Positions 8,197 through 16,396 of a stretch of DNA of 64,000 nt are shown here, one piece after another. The notes beneath the pieces are model-generated. The model saw only the letters and a list, made by a program, of their open reading frames with translations, was not told the origin of the DNA and made no database searches. Positions within the stretch are counted from its first letter, which is position 1; the number at the start of each line of letters is the position of its first letter. The translations under genes and the position numbers were made by a program. Source of the DNA: Seongchinamella sediminis (GTDB lineage: Bacteria > Pseudomonadota > Gammaproteobacteria > Pseudomonadales > Halieaceae); assembly GCF_003457605.1 (NCBI RefSeq), contig NZ_QRAN01000001.1, positions 310,642 through 374,641 of the forward strand, given 5' to 3'.

Positions 8197-11100
8197 GAAT
8201 CTGGGGCTGGATTTTGCCGCTTCCAACGAGCAGGCCGGCTTTCGGTTGCAGCGGCTGGAGGTGCTCAACTGGGGTACCTTCGACCGTCAGGTATGGGCAT
8301 TGAATCCGCACGGCAACAATAGCCTGCTGACCGGCGACATAGGCTCAGGTAAGTCCACGCTGGTGGACGCGGTCACCACCCTGCTGGTGCCAGCGCAGCG
8401 TATCACCTACAACAAGGCCGCCGGCGCCGAGAGCAAGGAGCGCTCACTGCGCTCCTACGTGCTGGGGTATTACAAATCCGAGCGTGGCGAGGCCGGTCTT
8501 TCCGCCAAGGCGGTGGCGCTGCGCGATCACAACAGTTACTCGGTGATTCTTGGCCATTTTCACAACGCCGGTTACGACCAGAACGTGACCCTTGCCCAGG
8601 TGTTCTGGATCAAGGACAGCGCTGGCCAGCCGGAGCGCTTCTATGTAGTGGCCGACAGGACACTATCGGTGATCGATGACTTTGCCGATTTTGGCAGCGA
8701 CATTGCCGCCCTGAAAAAGCGCCTGAAAAAGCAAAGCGGTATTGAGGTGTTCGACGCCTTTCCCGGTTACGGTGCAGCCTTCCGCCGCCGCTTTGGCATC
8801 GACAATGAACAGGCCATGGAGCTGTTCAACCAGACCGTGTCGATGAAGTCGGTGGACAACATCACCCGCTTCGTTCGCGATCACATGCTGGAGCCGTTCC
8901 CGGTGGGCGAGCGCATCGAAGCACTGATTCGTCATTTTGACGATCTCAATCGCGCCCATGAGGCAGTGCTCAAGGCCCGGCGGCGCATCGACATGCTCGA
9001 GCCGCTGGTAGCCGATCTAAATCACCATGAAGAGATCGAACGTCAAGTGTCTGACTTGCGGCAAAGCCGCGATGCCCTGCGGCCCTGGTTCGCCGGTTTG
9101 AAGATGAATCTGCTGGACAAACGCCTGGACAACCTTTCGGTAGAGGCGGAGCGTCTGGCCCAGCGGCGCACTGCCCTGGAAACCCGCCGCCGTGATCAGC
9201 AGGCGCGCCGCGATGATCTACGCCAATCGATCGCCGACAACGGCGGTGACCGGCTGCAGCGGCTGAAGGCGGAGATGCAAAGCTGCCAGCGGCAAAAACA
9301 ACAGCGGCAGGACAAGGCGGAGCAATACCGTGCATTGGCACAGGCTTTGTCGCTGCCCGATGCTGACACCCTGGACCTGTTTGTCGACAACCGGCACCAG
9401 CGTGAACGGCGCCAGGGTGATTTGCAGGAGCAGCGCGCGCAACTGCAGAACCAGATCAACGAGACCGGCGCGGATCTGCACCGGCTGAATGATCAGCACG
9501 GCGAGTTGGCAGCGGAACTTGATTCCCTGCGCCGACGTCGTTCCAACATTCCCGGGCGGGTGCTGGCGATCCGAGAAGCCCTGTGTGAGGCGCTGGAACT
9601 GGACGAAGATCAGGTGCCGTTTGTGGGTGAGCTGTTGCAGGTGCCCCCTGAGGAGCGGGATTGGGAAGGCGCCATCGAGCGCTTGCTGCACAATTTTGGC
9701 CTTTCGCTGCTGGTGCCGGATGCCCTTTATGAGCAGGTCTCCGGCTGGGTAGAACGCACTCTCTTGCGCGGTCGCCTGGTGTATTTCCGGGTTCGCGAAC
9801 CGCGCGGCGAAGTGCAGGCGGCGTCACCAGAGTCGCTGGTGCACAAGTTGCGCATTCAGCCGGACAGCGCTTTCTATCCGTGGCTGGAGCGTGAGCTGCT
9901 GCGGCGTTTCGACTACGTCTGCTGCGAGGATCTCATTCGCTTCCGCCGCGAGCAGCGCGCCGTCACCCGTGCCGGACAAATCAAAGCGCCCGGTGGTCGC
10001 CATGAGAAGGACGACCGCCACCGGCTCGACGACGCCAGCCGCTATGTGCTGGGCTGGGACAACCACGCCAAAATTCGCGCACTCGAAGCGGAAGCAGAAT
10101 CTCTGGCCCGGCGCGGGCGGGAACTGGCCGGTCAGGTGCAAAGTTGGGAGACAGAGCGCAAGACCCTGGAAGATGCCTTGCGCTATCTGGATCAGCTGGC
10201 CATGTTCAGCGATTTCGAAGAACTGGACTGGAAGCCGCTGGTTTTGCAACTGGAGCAATTGGAGAACGAGTGCCGGGCCCTGGAGGCCGCCAATGATCTG
10301 CTGCGGGAGTTGGAAAGCCAACTTGAGGAACTGGAAAGCGGTTTGAAGGAGACTGAGGACACGCTCTCGACCCTGGGCAAGGACGAGGGCGCCAACCAGA
10401 ACAAAACCGAAACCGCCAGTGCCCAGCGCCAGGAGAGCGCCGCGCAATTGGCTGAGGCCGATGAGGTGCAACGGTCCTGCTTCGAGACAGTGTCGGGCTA
10501 CCGCGACGAGGCGCTGGCCGGGCGCACCCTGACCGTGGAATCCTGCGACAACCAGCAGAGTGAACTGCGGGACTGGTTGCAAAAGCGTATCGATCGGCGC
10601 GACAAACAACTGAAATCCTTGAGAGAAAAGATTGTTAGCGCCATGCAGCGCCACCAGCATGAATGGCCGCTGGAAAGCCGCGAGGTGGACGCCACCCTGG
10701 CGGCCGGTGGCGATTACCGCACCATGCTGGAGGCATTGCAGCGCGACGATCTGCCGCGCTTCGAGCGCCGCTTCAAGGAACTGCTCAACGAGAACACCAT
10801 CCGCGAGGTGGCGGCATTTCAGGGGCAGTTGCACAAGGAACGTCAGGCGATCCGCGAGCGCATCGATATCATCAACCGCTCCCTGAAAGGCATCGACTAC
10901 AATCCGGGCCGCTACATCACCCTGTTGGCGGAGCCCGCCACTGACAATGACGTGCGCGACTTCCAGCAGGAGCTTCGCGCCTGCACCGAGGGTGCCCTTA
11001 GTGGCAACGAGGAAGAGCAGTACACCGAACAGAAATTTCTGCAGGTGAAACACATCATCGAGCGGTTTCGAGGCCGCGACGGCACCGGGGAGCTGGACAA

Positions 11101-11569
11101 ACGCTGGACCCAGAAAGTCACCGACGTGCGCAACTGGTTCGTCTTCTCCGCTTCGGAGCGCTGGCGCGAGGATGGCCGGGAGTACGAGCACTATTCCGAT
11201 TCCGGCGGCAAATCCGGTGGCCAGAAGGAGAAGTTGGCCTACACCGTGCTGGCAGCCAGTCTGGCTTATCAGTTCGGCCTGGAATGGGGTGAGCAGCGCT
11301 CCCGGTCGTTTCGCTTCGTGGTCATCGACGAGGCCTTTGGCCGCGGCTCTGATGAATCCGCTCGCTATGGCCTGGAGCTGTTCAAGCGGCTTAATCTGCA
11401 GTTGCTGATCGTCACGCCACTGCAGAAGATTCACATCATCGAGCCCTATGTCCACAGCGTCGGCTTCGTGCACAACCGCGAGGGCCGCGAATCCTTGGTG
11501 CGCAATCTCAGCATCGAGGAATACCGGGCGGAAAAAACCGCTCGCGAACGGATTCGCGTGGAGTCATGA
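8186..11569 (+). CDS. jetC: Wadjet (type I) SMC ATPase JetC
   Basis: This SMC/MksB-like motor of Wadjet has 1127 residues from GTG 8186. An in-frame ATG at 8051 lies deep inside jetB and encodes unrelated residues. Walker A (GDIGSGKST) is at 50-58, the signature-like SGGKSGGQ at about 1006-1013, and Walker B (FVVIDEAFG) at about 1044-1052. Between them are long coiled-coil stretches rich in Arg, Gln, Glu and Leu around a hinge-like globular middle (about 480-620). It should dimerise and extrude DNA loops with JetA and JetB. It overlaps jetB by 11 bases and jetD by 4, and all motifs are intact. Confidence 0.93.
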   Translation: MNSENLGLDFAASNEQAGFRLQRLEVLNWGTFDRQVWALNPHGNNSLLTGDIGSGKSTLVDAVTTLLVPAQRITYNKAAGAESKERSLRSYVLGYYKSERGEAGLSAKAVALRDHNSYSVILGHFHNAGYDQNVTLAQVFWIKDSAGQPERFYVVADRTLSVIDDFADFGSDIAALKKRLKKQSGIEVFDAFPGYGAAFRRRFGIDNEQAMELFNQTVSMKSVDNITRFVRDHMLEPFPVGERIEALIRHFDDLNRAHEAVLKARRRIDMLEPLVADLNHHEEIERQVSDLRQSRDALRPWFAGLKMNLLDKRLDNLSVEAERLAQRRTALETRRRDQQARRDDLRQSIADNGGDRLQRLKAEMQSCQRQKQQRQDKAEQYRALAQALSLPDADTLDLFVDNRHQRERRQGDLQEQRAQLQNQINETGADLHRLNDQHGELAAELDSLRRRRSNIPGRVLAIREALCEALELDEDQVPFVGELLQVPPEERDWEGAIERLLHNFGLSLLVPDALYEQVSGWVERTLLRGRLVYFRVREPRGEVQAASPESLVHKLRIQPDSAFYPWLERELLRRFDYVCCEDLIRFRREQRAVTRAGQIKAPGGRHEKDDRHRLDDASRYVLGWDNHAKIRALEAEAESLARRGRELAGQVQSWETERKTLEDALRYLDQLAMFSDFEELDWKPLVLQLEQLENECRALEAANDLLRELESQLEELESGLKETEDTLSTLGKDEGANQNKTETASAQRQESAAQLAEADEVQRSCFETVSGYRDEALAGRTLTVESCDNQQSELRDWLQKRIDRRDKQLKSLREKIVSAMQRHQHEWPLESREVDATLAAGGDYRTMLEALQRDDLPRFERRFKELLNENTIREVAAFQGQLHKERQAIRERIDIINRSLKGIDYNPGRYITLLAEPATDNDVRDFQQELRACTEGALSGNEEEQYTEQKFLQVKHIIERFRGRDGTGELDKRWTQKVTDVRNWFVFSASERWREDGREYEHYSDSGGKSGGQKEKLAYTVLAASLAYQFGLEWGEQRSRSFRFVVIDEAFGRGSDESARYGLELFKRLNLQLLIVTPLQKIHIIEPYVHSVGFVHNREGRESLVRNLSIEEYRAEKTARERIRVES

Positions 11570-12753
11570 GCTGGACCTCGTCTGCCGATCTGCGCGGCCA
11601 ATTGGAAAAGTACTGGCGGCGCGGTGACATTCTACGAGCGCGTCTGGCTGGTGAAGCGCTGTTTCCCTTGACGCTGCGGCTGCACAAGCCCGACGCCCGG
11701 GATATCACCGAGCGCTTCGCCGACGTGGCCGACTGGGTGCGCGGCCTGCGCGAGGATGCGAAAGAAAAAAAAGGCTTCGGCTATACGGTACACTGGCGCC
11801 AGCAACGCCACCGGGTACAGGGCGCCAATGATTTACCCGACGTCATCACCGTGGATAGCGAGGATGACGCCCTGCACTGGCTCGGTCGGCATCGCGACGC
11901 GGCACGTTTTTCCGAGCTTGCCGACCGGACTCTGGTGATCTTTCCCACCTTGCGAAGCTGGCTTTGTCAGTACCCGCTGAAAGTCCTGGAACACCAGCCG
12001 ATCTGGGACGACCTGCTCGCCGTGCTGGCCTGGTTCCAGGCGCACCCACGTCCCGGTGTCTATCTGCGTGAACTGGATATTCCCGGCATCCACACCAAGT
12101 TCATCGAAGCCCATCGCGGCCTGCTCGGTAAGCTTCTCGACGCCATCCTGCCCGCCGAGACGATCGATGCCAGCGCCACCGGGGTGCGCGGCTTTAATCG
12201 CCGATATGGACTGCGCGACAAGCCAGCGTTGATCCGTTTCCGGCTGTTGGAAGACCGGTTGGCCATCAGCGGCCTCACTGATCTGACGATACCGGTGGAC
12301 CAGTTCGCCCGCCTGGACCCGGGGGTGGACACAGTGTTCATCACCGAAAACGAGATCAATGGCCTGGCGTTCCCGTCGTTTCCCAGGGCACTGGTGATCT
12401 TCGGCCTCGGCTATGGCGTCGACGCGCTGCGTCACCTTCCCTGGCTGGCGAGCAAGCGGCTCTATTATTGGGGCGACATCGACACCCATGGCTTCGCCAT
12501 TCTCAACCGCTTCCGCCAACCCTTTCCGCACGCGCACTCGCTGCTGATGGACCGCAACACGCTTGAGGCTCATCGGGGTGTTTGGGGGCGGGAAGCGGAC
12601 GCCAAGCGCTTCAATGGCGCGCTCGATAATCTGACCGAGGCAGAAACAGCGCTGTACGAAACGCTCCGGGAGAACCAGCTGGCGCCCGGCCTCCGGCTGG
12701 AGCAGGAGCATATCGCCCAGCGCTGGTTGCTGGATGCTCTGAGTTGTCTTTAA
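11566..12753 (+). CDS. jetD: Wadjet (type I) Toprim-like nuclease JetD (DUF3322/DUF2220)
   Basis: JetD is the effector that cuts DNA once the SMC motor has traversed a closed circle. In the 395-residue product the N-terminal half matches DUF3322 (WVRGLRE, VDSEDDALHWLGR). The C-terminal DUF2220 Toprim-like domain shows FITENE at about 258-263 and the acidic motif YYWGDIDTHG with Asp about 303-305, the expected metal ligands. The start overlaps jetC as ATGA. The active site looks complete, so the operon is probably functional. Confidence 0.92.
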   Translation: MSWTSSADLRGQLEKYWRRGDILRARLAGEALFPLTLRLHKPDARDITERFADVADWVRGLREDAKEKKGFGYTVHWRQQRHRVQGANDLPDVITVDSEDDALHWLGRHRDAARFSELADRTLVIFPTLRSWLCQYPLKVLEHQPIWDDLLAVLAWFQAHPRPGVYLRELDIPGIHTKFIEAHRGLLGKLLDAILPAETIDASATGVRGFNRRYGLRDKPALIRFRLLEDRLAISGLTDLTIPVDQFARLDPGVDTVFITENEINGLAFPSFPRALVIFGLGYGVDALRHLPWLASKRLYYWGDIDTHGFAILNRFRQPFPHAHSLLMDRNTLEAHRGVWGREADAKRFNGALDNLTEAETALYETLRENQLAPGLRLEQEHIAQRWLLDALSCL

Positions 12754-12804
12754 CGGTTTGGGCTAATCCTGATCAATCAGCACCGGGTGCCCACCTTGCA
12801 CCGG

Positions 12805-12876
12805 GCAGTAGTGCTTGAGCTATGTTCCGCCGCTGCAGAGGCAGGGATCATTACATTCGGTGCCCGGTATTTTCAA
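12805..12876 (-). pseudogene. Degenerate SEC-C zinc-binding mini-gene
   Basis: On the reverse strand, 24 codons align without gaps with the intact SEC-C mini-gene at 16301-16396. They read ...CNDPCLCSGGT, then an in-frame TAG, then LKHYC, against the family pattern [15 protein letters not shown]. The start codon is TTG rather than ATG. The stop codon and the lost Gly-Lys-Lys core argue that it is dead. It lies between jetD and vapC. Confidence 0.7.
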
Positions 12877-12943
12877 CTCACGAATTTATACCTCGATACC
12901 GGCGGGTCGGCCGCTGGATTTCAGAAAATCCAAGGGTTATTCG

Positions 12944-13303
12944 TCAAAATGCCAGTTGCATCTTGCTTGCAACTTTCGTCAGTCGTTTGTCGCCTGTCCA
13001 TAGCAAGGTATTTTCCGCCAATGCGGTTGCAGCAAGCAGGTGGATATCAATATAACCGACTCCCAGTCCCATCAGTCGATTACGTTCGATAAAGTACAGT
13101 GCCTCTGCCGGGGAGGCGACAGGTGCGTGTGGAAGGTCATTGAGCAGTCTGAGAATCTCATCGCGGTTGTGCAAATTTCCGCAGGCCAGTTCACCTATTA
13201 CAAAGGAGTGTGTCAGTACCTGGCTTCGGTCAAGTAAGTCAGCAAGCCGGGTATCACCGGAGCGCAGATGGTCAATCCAGATCGAACTATCGACCAGGAT
13301 CAT
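12944..13303 (-). CDS. vapC: VapC-type PIN-domain ribonuclease toxin
   Basis: The 119-residue PIN-domain protein begins MILVDSSIWIDHLR. The acidic metal-binding set is present at Asp5, Glu38, Asp86 and Asp105 (TGDKRL). VapC toxins cleave tRNA or rRNA and are held inactive by VapB. The start codon overlaps the stop of the upstream antitoxin gene (ATGA). The pair is on the strand opposite to the Wadjet operon. The toxin keeps all key residues, so the module is probably active and would stabilise this segment. Confidence 0.9.
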   Translation of the reverse strand: MILVDSSIWIDHLRSGDTRLADLLDRSQVLTHSFVIGELACGNLHNRDEILRLLNDLPHAPVASPAEALYFIERNRLMGLGVGYIDIHLLAATALAENTLLWTGDKRLTKVASKMQLAF

Positions 13304-13500
13304 TTTGCAGGATCGGGCTGGCGACGAGATATTGGTTTAAGTTTAGGCTCGCTTCCCCCCAGTCGCGCCAACCGGCGCGCGCTTTCTCGCTCAACAAGGG
13401 CGCGCAGCCCCTCTCGAACGAGAACAACTTTCTCGCTCACCCCGGTAATCCGCTGAGCCTCTGCCAGTAATTGGTCATCAATGTTCAGTGTGGTTCTCAT
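13300..13500 (-). CDS. vapB: VapB-family antitoxin
   Basis: The 66-residue product has the ribbon-helix-helix N-terminus MRTTLNIDDQLLAEAQRITG seen in VapB antitoxins of the DUF2191 type. A charged C-terminal tail should occupy the VapC active-site groove. It precedes vapC with a 4-base overlap. AT-rich DNA just upstream (13501-13560), containing TGACATCATGTGATGA with a symmetric CATCATGTGATG core, is a likely autoregulatory operator. Confidence 0.88.
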   Translation of the reverse strand: MRTTLNIDDQLLAEAQRITGVSEKVVLVREGLRALVERESARRLARLGGSEPKLKPISRRQPDPAK

Positions 13501-13599
13501 GAGTAATCTCCCTCATCAGGAGCCATAAAAAATGACATCATGTGATGATAAATTAGATGCAGTTATTGCGCAAGAGTGTGTCGTTGAATAGCGCTTGAG

Positions 13600-13883
13600 C
13601 TACTGTGGTCTATAGTGAAAGCTGACAGAGCCTGCCTTTGCATGTTGAATTTCAAGTTCTCTTCCCATAAGGCTACCAGGGTCGACTTTGCGATGATTTT
13701 CACGAGTCCGGTATGAAGGTCCCAAAACGTTACTTCTTCGATAGTTTATAGCTACACTGATATGGCCGACTTCATCAATCTGGATATCTTCGTGGAATAG
13801 TGTGCGGATGTGAGGTTCAGGGATTATTGATTTGTGGGAAGACGAAGCTCTTTGGATAAAATTCTGAGCATGGTATTTTTCAT
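13600..13883 (-). pseudogene. Frameshifted gene of unknown function starting in att repeat C
   Basis: The reverse strand opens MKNTMLRILSKELRLPTN at 13883, inside repeat C. It then needs a frameshift near 13830 to continue as IIPEPHIRTLFHEDIQIDEV and on to a TAG at 13600-13602. The second frame looks genuinely coding for 75 codons (it includes ISVAINYRRSNVLGPSYRTR). The start matches the remnant at 5600-5753. I do not recognise the family. Its start sits a fixed distance from the att core in copies A, B and C, so it was probably an end gene of the integrating element. Confidence 0.6.
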
Positions 13884-13961
13884 GGTATTTCTGATTACGC
13901 GTAACTCAAGGCGTTGAATATAGTAGATAAAAATAGCTTGTTTACAATCGAGTGGGAGTGA
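13861..13961 (+). repeat. Fossil att repeat, copy C
   Basis: The unit begins ATTCTGAGCATGGTATTTTT, repeats CATGGTATT, passes through GATAAAAATAGCTTGTTTAC and ends in a perfect GAGTGGGAGTGA at 13950-13961. A GTCTGGCACTAAC...CATTCCGCC flank follows, resembling the flank after guaA. It closes the segment that carries the first Wadjet operon and vapBC. Confidence 0.78.
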
Positions 13962-14018
13962 GGCGTACTGGGGGCGGAGGTCTGGCACTAACTGACATTC
14001 CGCCTTCTCCCTGATTGT

Positions 14019-14300
14019 TTAACCAGGGAGAAAATATGTGCTGATATCCATCTCCTTATGCGGGATGCCAATAATATCTATGCCTTTCTCTCCAATAATG
14101 TAGAAGACAACATGTTCGCCCTGCGGGAAGCTGTAATAGCCTTCAGTCACATCCGCGTGCGATGTTTACCCAATTGCGGGTCTTCCGCTAACCAGCCAAA
14201 GCGTTTTTCGAGTGCTCTCAGGCAGGTGTTGCGTTGACGTTTACCCCATTGTTGTTCGGTATATCGACCGATATTTTTCAAGTCCTCTTATTGGAGCTGT
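14019..14300 (-). pseudogene. Broken ParE/RelE-type toxin gene
   Basis: The reverse strand contains EDLKNIGRYTEQQWGKRQRN and ALEKRFGWLAEDPQLGKHR, then a frame change near 14160, then DVTEGYYSFPQGEHVVFYII and IGIPHKEMDIS, ending at a TAA (14021-14019). Together these are the full pattern of a ParE plasmid-stabilisation toxin. A second frame disruption just before EDLKN and the lack of a start codon show that it is inactive. It is the only recognisable content between att copies C and D. Confidence 0.75.
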
Positions 14301-14320
14301 GATTTTATGAGCAAAAACAG

Positions 14321-14412
14321 CCATTTCCTGAACACGGTATTGCCAGTTATCAGGGAAGCAAGCCATAGCAAATATAAGATAAAAAGTTCTTGTTTATAAT
14401 CGAGTGGGAGTG
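14321..14412 (+). repeat. Fossil att repeat, copy D
   Basis: This is the most diverged unit. It begins CCATTTCCTGAACACGGTAT, passes through AGATAAAAAGTTCTTGTTTA and ends in TCGAGTGGGAGTGG. The core has 11 of 12 bases matching, at 14402-14412. A TCCGGCATTGCTAG flank follows. It is the outermost clear copy, 11 kb from guaA. Confidence 0.7.
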
Positions 14413-14598
14413 GCAGGCTCTAGTAGTCAGTGTGTCCGGCATTGCTAGTCATGGCGCACTGGAAGCTGGGTAATAACGCAAGCAAATCGCAGGTTTGCGC
14501 TGGGCACTCCCACCACGCACCTGACCGCCTGGGGCGGCGGTGACGCCTCGGGCAGCGTGGACCGGGCGCCATCCAGGAAAAGCGCCCGGTGTGCGCGC

Positions 14599-16119
14599 TT
14601 AAAGCAGGTCTCCCGCCGCATTGGTGGCGTTTAACTGCAGGGCATCGGGGCCGGAGCCGTACTCGGGCACCCACTTGCCAACACATGCCCGGTCCTCGAC
14701 GCAGGGGTCGGTAAGGGCGCGGAGGAAGCTGACCAGATCGTCAATCTGCTCGTCGCTGAGTTCAGCCTGAGTCAGCAGGGACCGCCCGCTTTGCCATTGA
14801 TCCCGAAGCTGCTCCAATGCCAGCGTGGTGTTGGCCTGCGCGTTGTCGTACTGAAGACCCGCTTGCGCGCCGCCCAGGGAATAGTCGAAGCCGGCCAGCG
14901 CATCCTCCACCGCCACGTGGTGGCGCACGATGGCCGCCAGCTCAAGATAGGCGCCTGAGTGGCCCCAGGGGCCGGTGACTGCCACGTTCAACAGCGTGGG
15001 CGTGCGGAAAGCATAGCGGTCAGCGGGCTCACCGGTTTCGCGGAAGCGGCCGAAGTCGTCATCCCCCGTTGCGCCGTCGCCCTTGCCCCGGCCAATCTGG
15101 GGTATGGCCAGCACGTGAAACTTCTCGTCGGTGTAGAAGTCGCCACTGTGACAGGCGACGCAACTGGCACCGTCATCCTCGGCAGTGGTGTGGAACAGTA
15201 TCGCCCCGCGCTTGGCACTGTCACTGATGGCGTCGGTATCGCCCTGGATATAGGCCTTCCAGGGGGTGTCGACAAACACCTGGGAGTTCTCGTAAGCCGC
15301 CAGGGCACGGCTGATGTTTTGGTAGGTCATCAGCTCATCGCCGCCAGCGGCGCTGTCAAAGGCCAGCTGGAAGTCGTCCAGCCAGGAGTTCGCTATCTCC
15401 TGGGTTGTCAGCCGTTCGGTCAGTGCGGCGCGCAGCTCGGCGTTGCTCGCGCCCGCCGCGAATTGCCCGCGCATCTCCTCTACCGAGGTAACCGGAAACA
15501 GGGCCTGGGCCTGGGTCAGGTTCTCGGCGTCGGGAGCCGCAGTGCCAAATGCGGAATCGGGGGTGCGCACTCCCTGGCCGTCATCGCCGTTGGCACCCGG
15601 AGTCTTGCCGAGGCTCTCCACCCGGCCGTCGTGGAACAGCACCTGGTCCCACAGCGCGATATTGAAGGTTGTCGGGGCGTTGCGCGGTACCGTGGGGCCG
15701 CCGTCGAAGTGGTGCCCCCAGCTGGCGTGAACCCTTCCCGGTCCCAGCAGGTCGGGGAATTCGGCCTCCACCCCGATTGGCAGGGGCAGGTCGTCACCGC
15801 CGCCCATGGTTGGATGGTGGCAACTGACACAGGCGGTGTCCAGCGGCCCACTCAAGGACTTGCTGAAAAACAGCTTCATGCCCAACTGTGCGAGAGGGTC
15901 GGTAATCGACGGCAGCTCGCGCCCGGTGCTGGGATCGCCGGTGAGCCCCCGGTCTTCAATTACCTGTCCCAGTTGCTCATCCAGGCTCGGCTGCACCGGG
16001 GGCGGCTCGGGGTCGGGCGTAGCCGGGGGCCGGATGCCATCGGTACCGTCGCTACAGGCGGCAAGGGTGCTAAAAAGACCAACGCACAGCATCTTCAGGC
16101 AGGGGAATCGGGCAGGCAT
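14599..16119 (-). CDS. Di-haem cytochrome c peroxidase/MauG-family lipoprotein
   Basis: The 506-residue product has a lipoprotein signal with the lipobox LAAC (Cys22), followed by a Pro-rich linker. Two c-type haem motifs are present: CVSCH (Cys97-His101) and CVACH (Cys320-His324), spaced as in di-haem peroxidases. It should be anchored in the cell envelope and either reduce peroxide or oxidise an unidentified partner. There is no MauG substrate gene nearby, so the role is open. It stands alone on the minus strand, outside the last att copy, between the two Wadjet operons, and may be part of the native guaA-side chromosome or separate cargo. Confidence 0.85.
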   Translation of the reverse strand: MPARFPCLKMLCVGLFSTLAACSDGTDGIRPPATPDPEPPPVQPSLDEQLGQVIEDRGLTGDPSTGRELPSITDPLAQLGMKLFFSKSLSGPLDTACVSCHHPTMGGGDDLPLPIGVEAEFPDLLGPGRVHASWGHHFDGGPTVPRNAPTTFNIALWDQVLFHDGRVESLGKTPGANGDDGQGVRTPDSAFGTAAPDAENLTQAQALFPVTSVEEMRGQFAAGASNAELRAALTERLTTQEIANSWLDDFQLAFDSAAGGDELMTYQNISRALAAYENSQVFVDTPWKAYIQGDTDAISDSAKRGAILFHTTAEDDGASCVACHSGDFYTDEKFHVLAIPQIGRGKGDGATGDDDFGRFRETGEPADRYAFRTPTLLNVAVTGPWGHSGAYLELAAIVRHHVAVEDALAGFDYSLGGAQAGLQYDNAQANTTLALEQLRDQWQSGRSLLTQAELSDEQIDDLVSFLRALTDPCVEDRACVGKWVPEYGSGPDALQLNATNAAGDLL

Positions 16120-16300
16120 GAGAAAACTCCTTTGTTTTACCGTGCGCGACGGGCGTCACGCACATTCCTTGTTATTGGCATACTCACGGGGCAGGGATAG
16201 TAACCCGACGGGCCTGTTTCAACGCGGCAGGCTGTCCACCTTTTCTGCACCAATCTTCCAAATTGTGAGCCAGCGCACTTTTTCCAGCGGGGCCAGGCCG

Positions 16301-16396
16301 TTAGCTGCCCAGGCTTGATTGGGCATGGCAGTGCTTGAACTTCTTTCCGCTACCGCAGCGGCAGGGATAATTGCGACCGATGGCGGGTGTTTTCAT
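16301..16396 (-). CDS. 31-residue SEC-C zinc-finger mini-protein
   Basis: An ATG at 16396-16394 overlaps the stop of the upstream ATPase gene (ATGA). It opens a 31-codon frame that is almost nothing but a SEC-C motif, [19 protein letters not shown], with the CxC...HC zinc ligands intact, then SSLGS and TAA. SEC-C motifs normally form the zinc-binding tail of SecA and of other larger proteins. It could be a genuine coupled micro-gene or a tail cut loose from a longer protein. The decayed relative at 12805-12876 argues that the short unit itself has spread. Confidence 0.55.
   Translation of the reverse strand: MKTPAIGRNYPCRCGSGKKFKHCHAQSSLGS

Noticed and set aside
9824-11473. A 549-codon minus-strand frame inside the first jetC
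   Set aside because: Same type of shadow; jetC on the plus strand has all SMC motifs.
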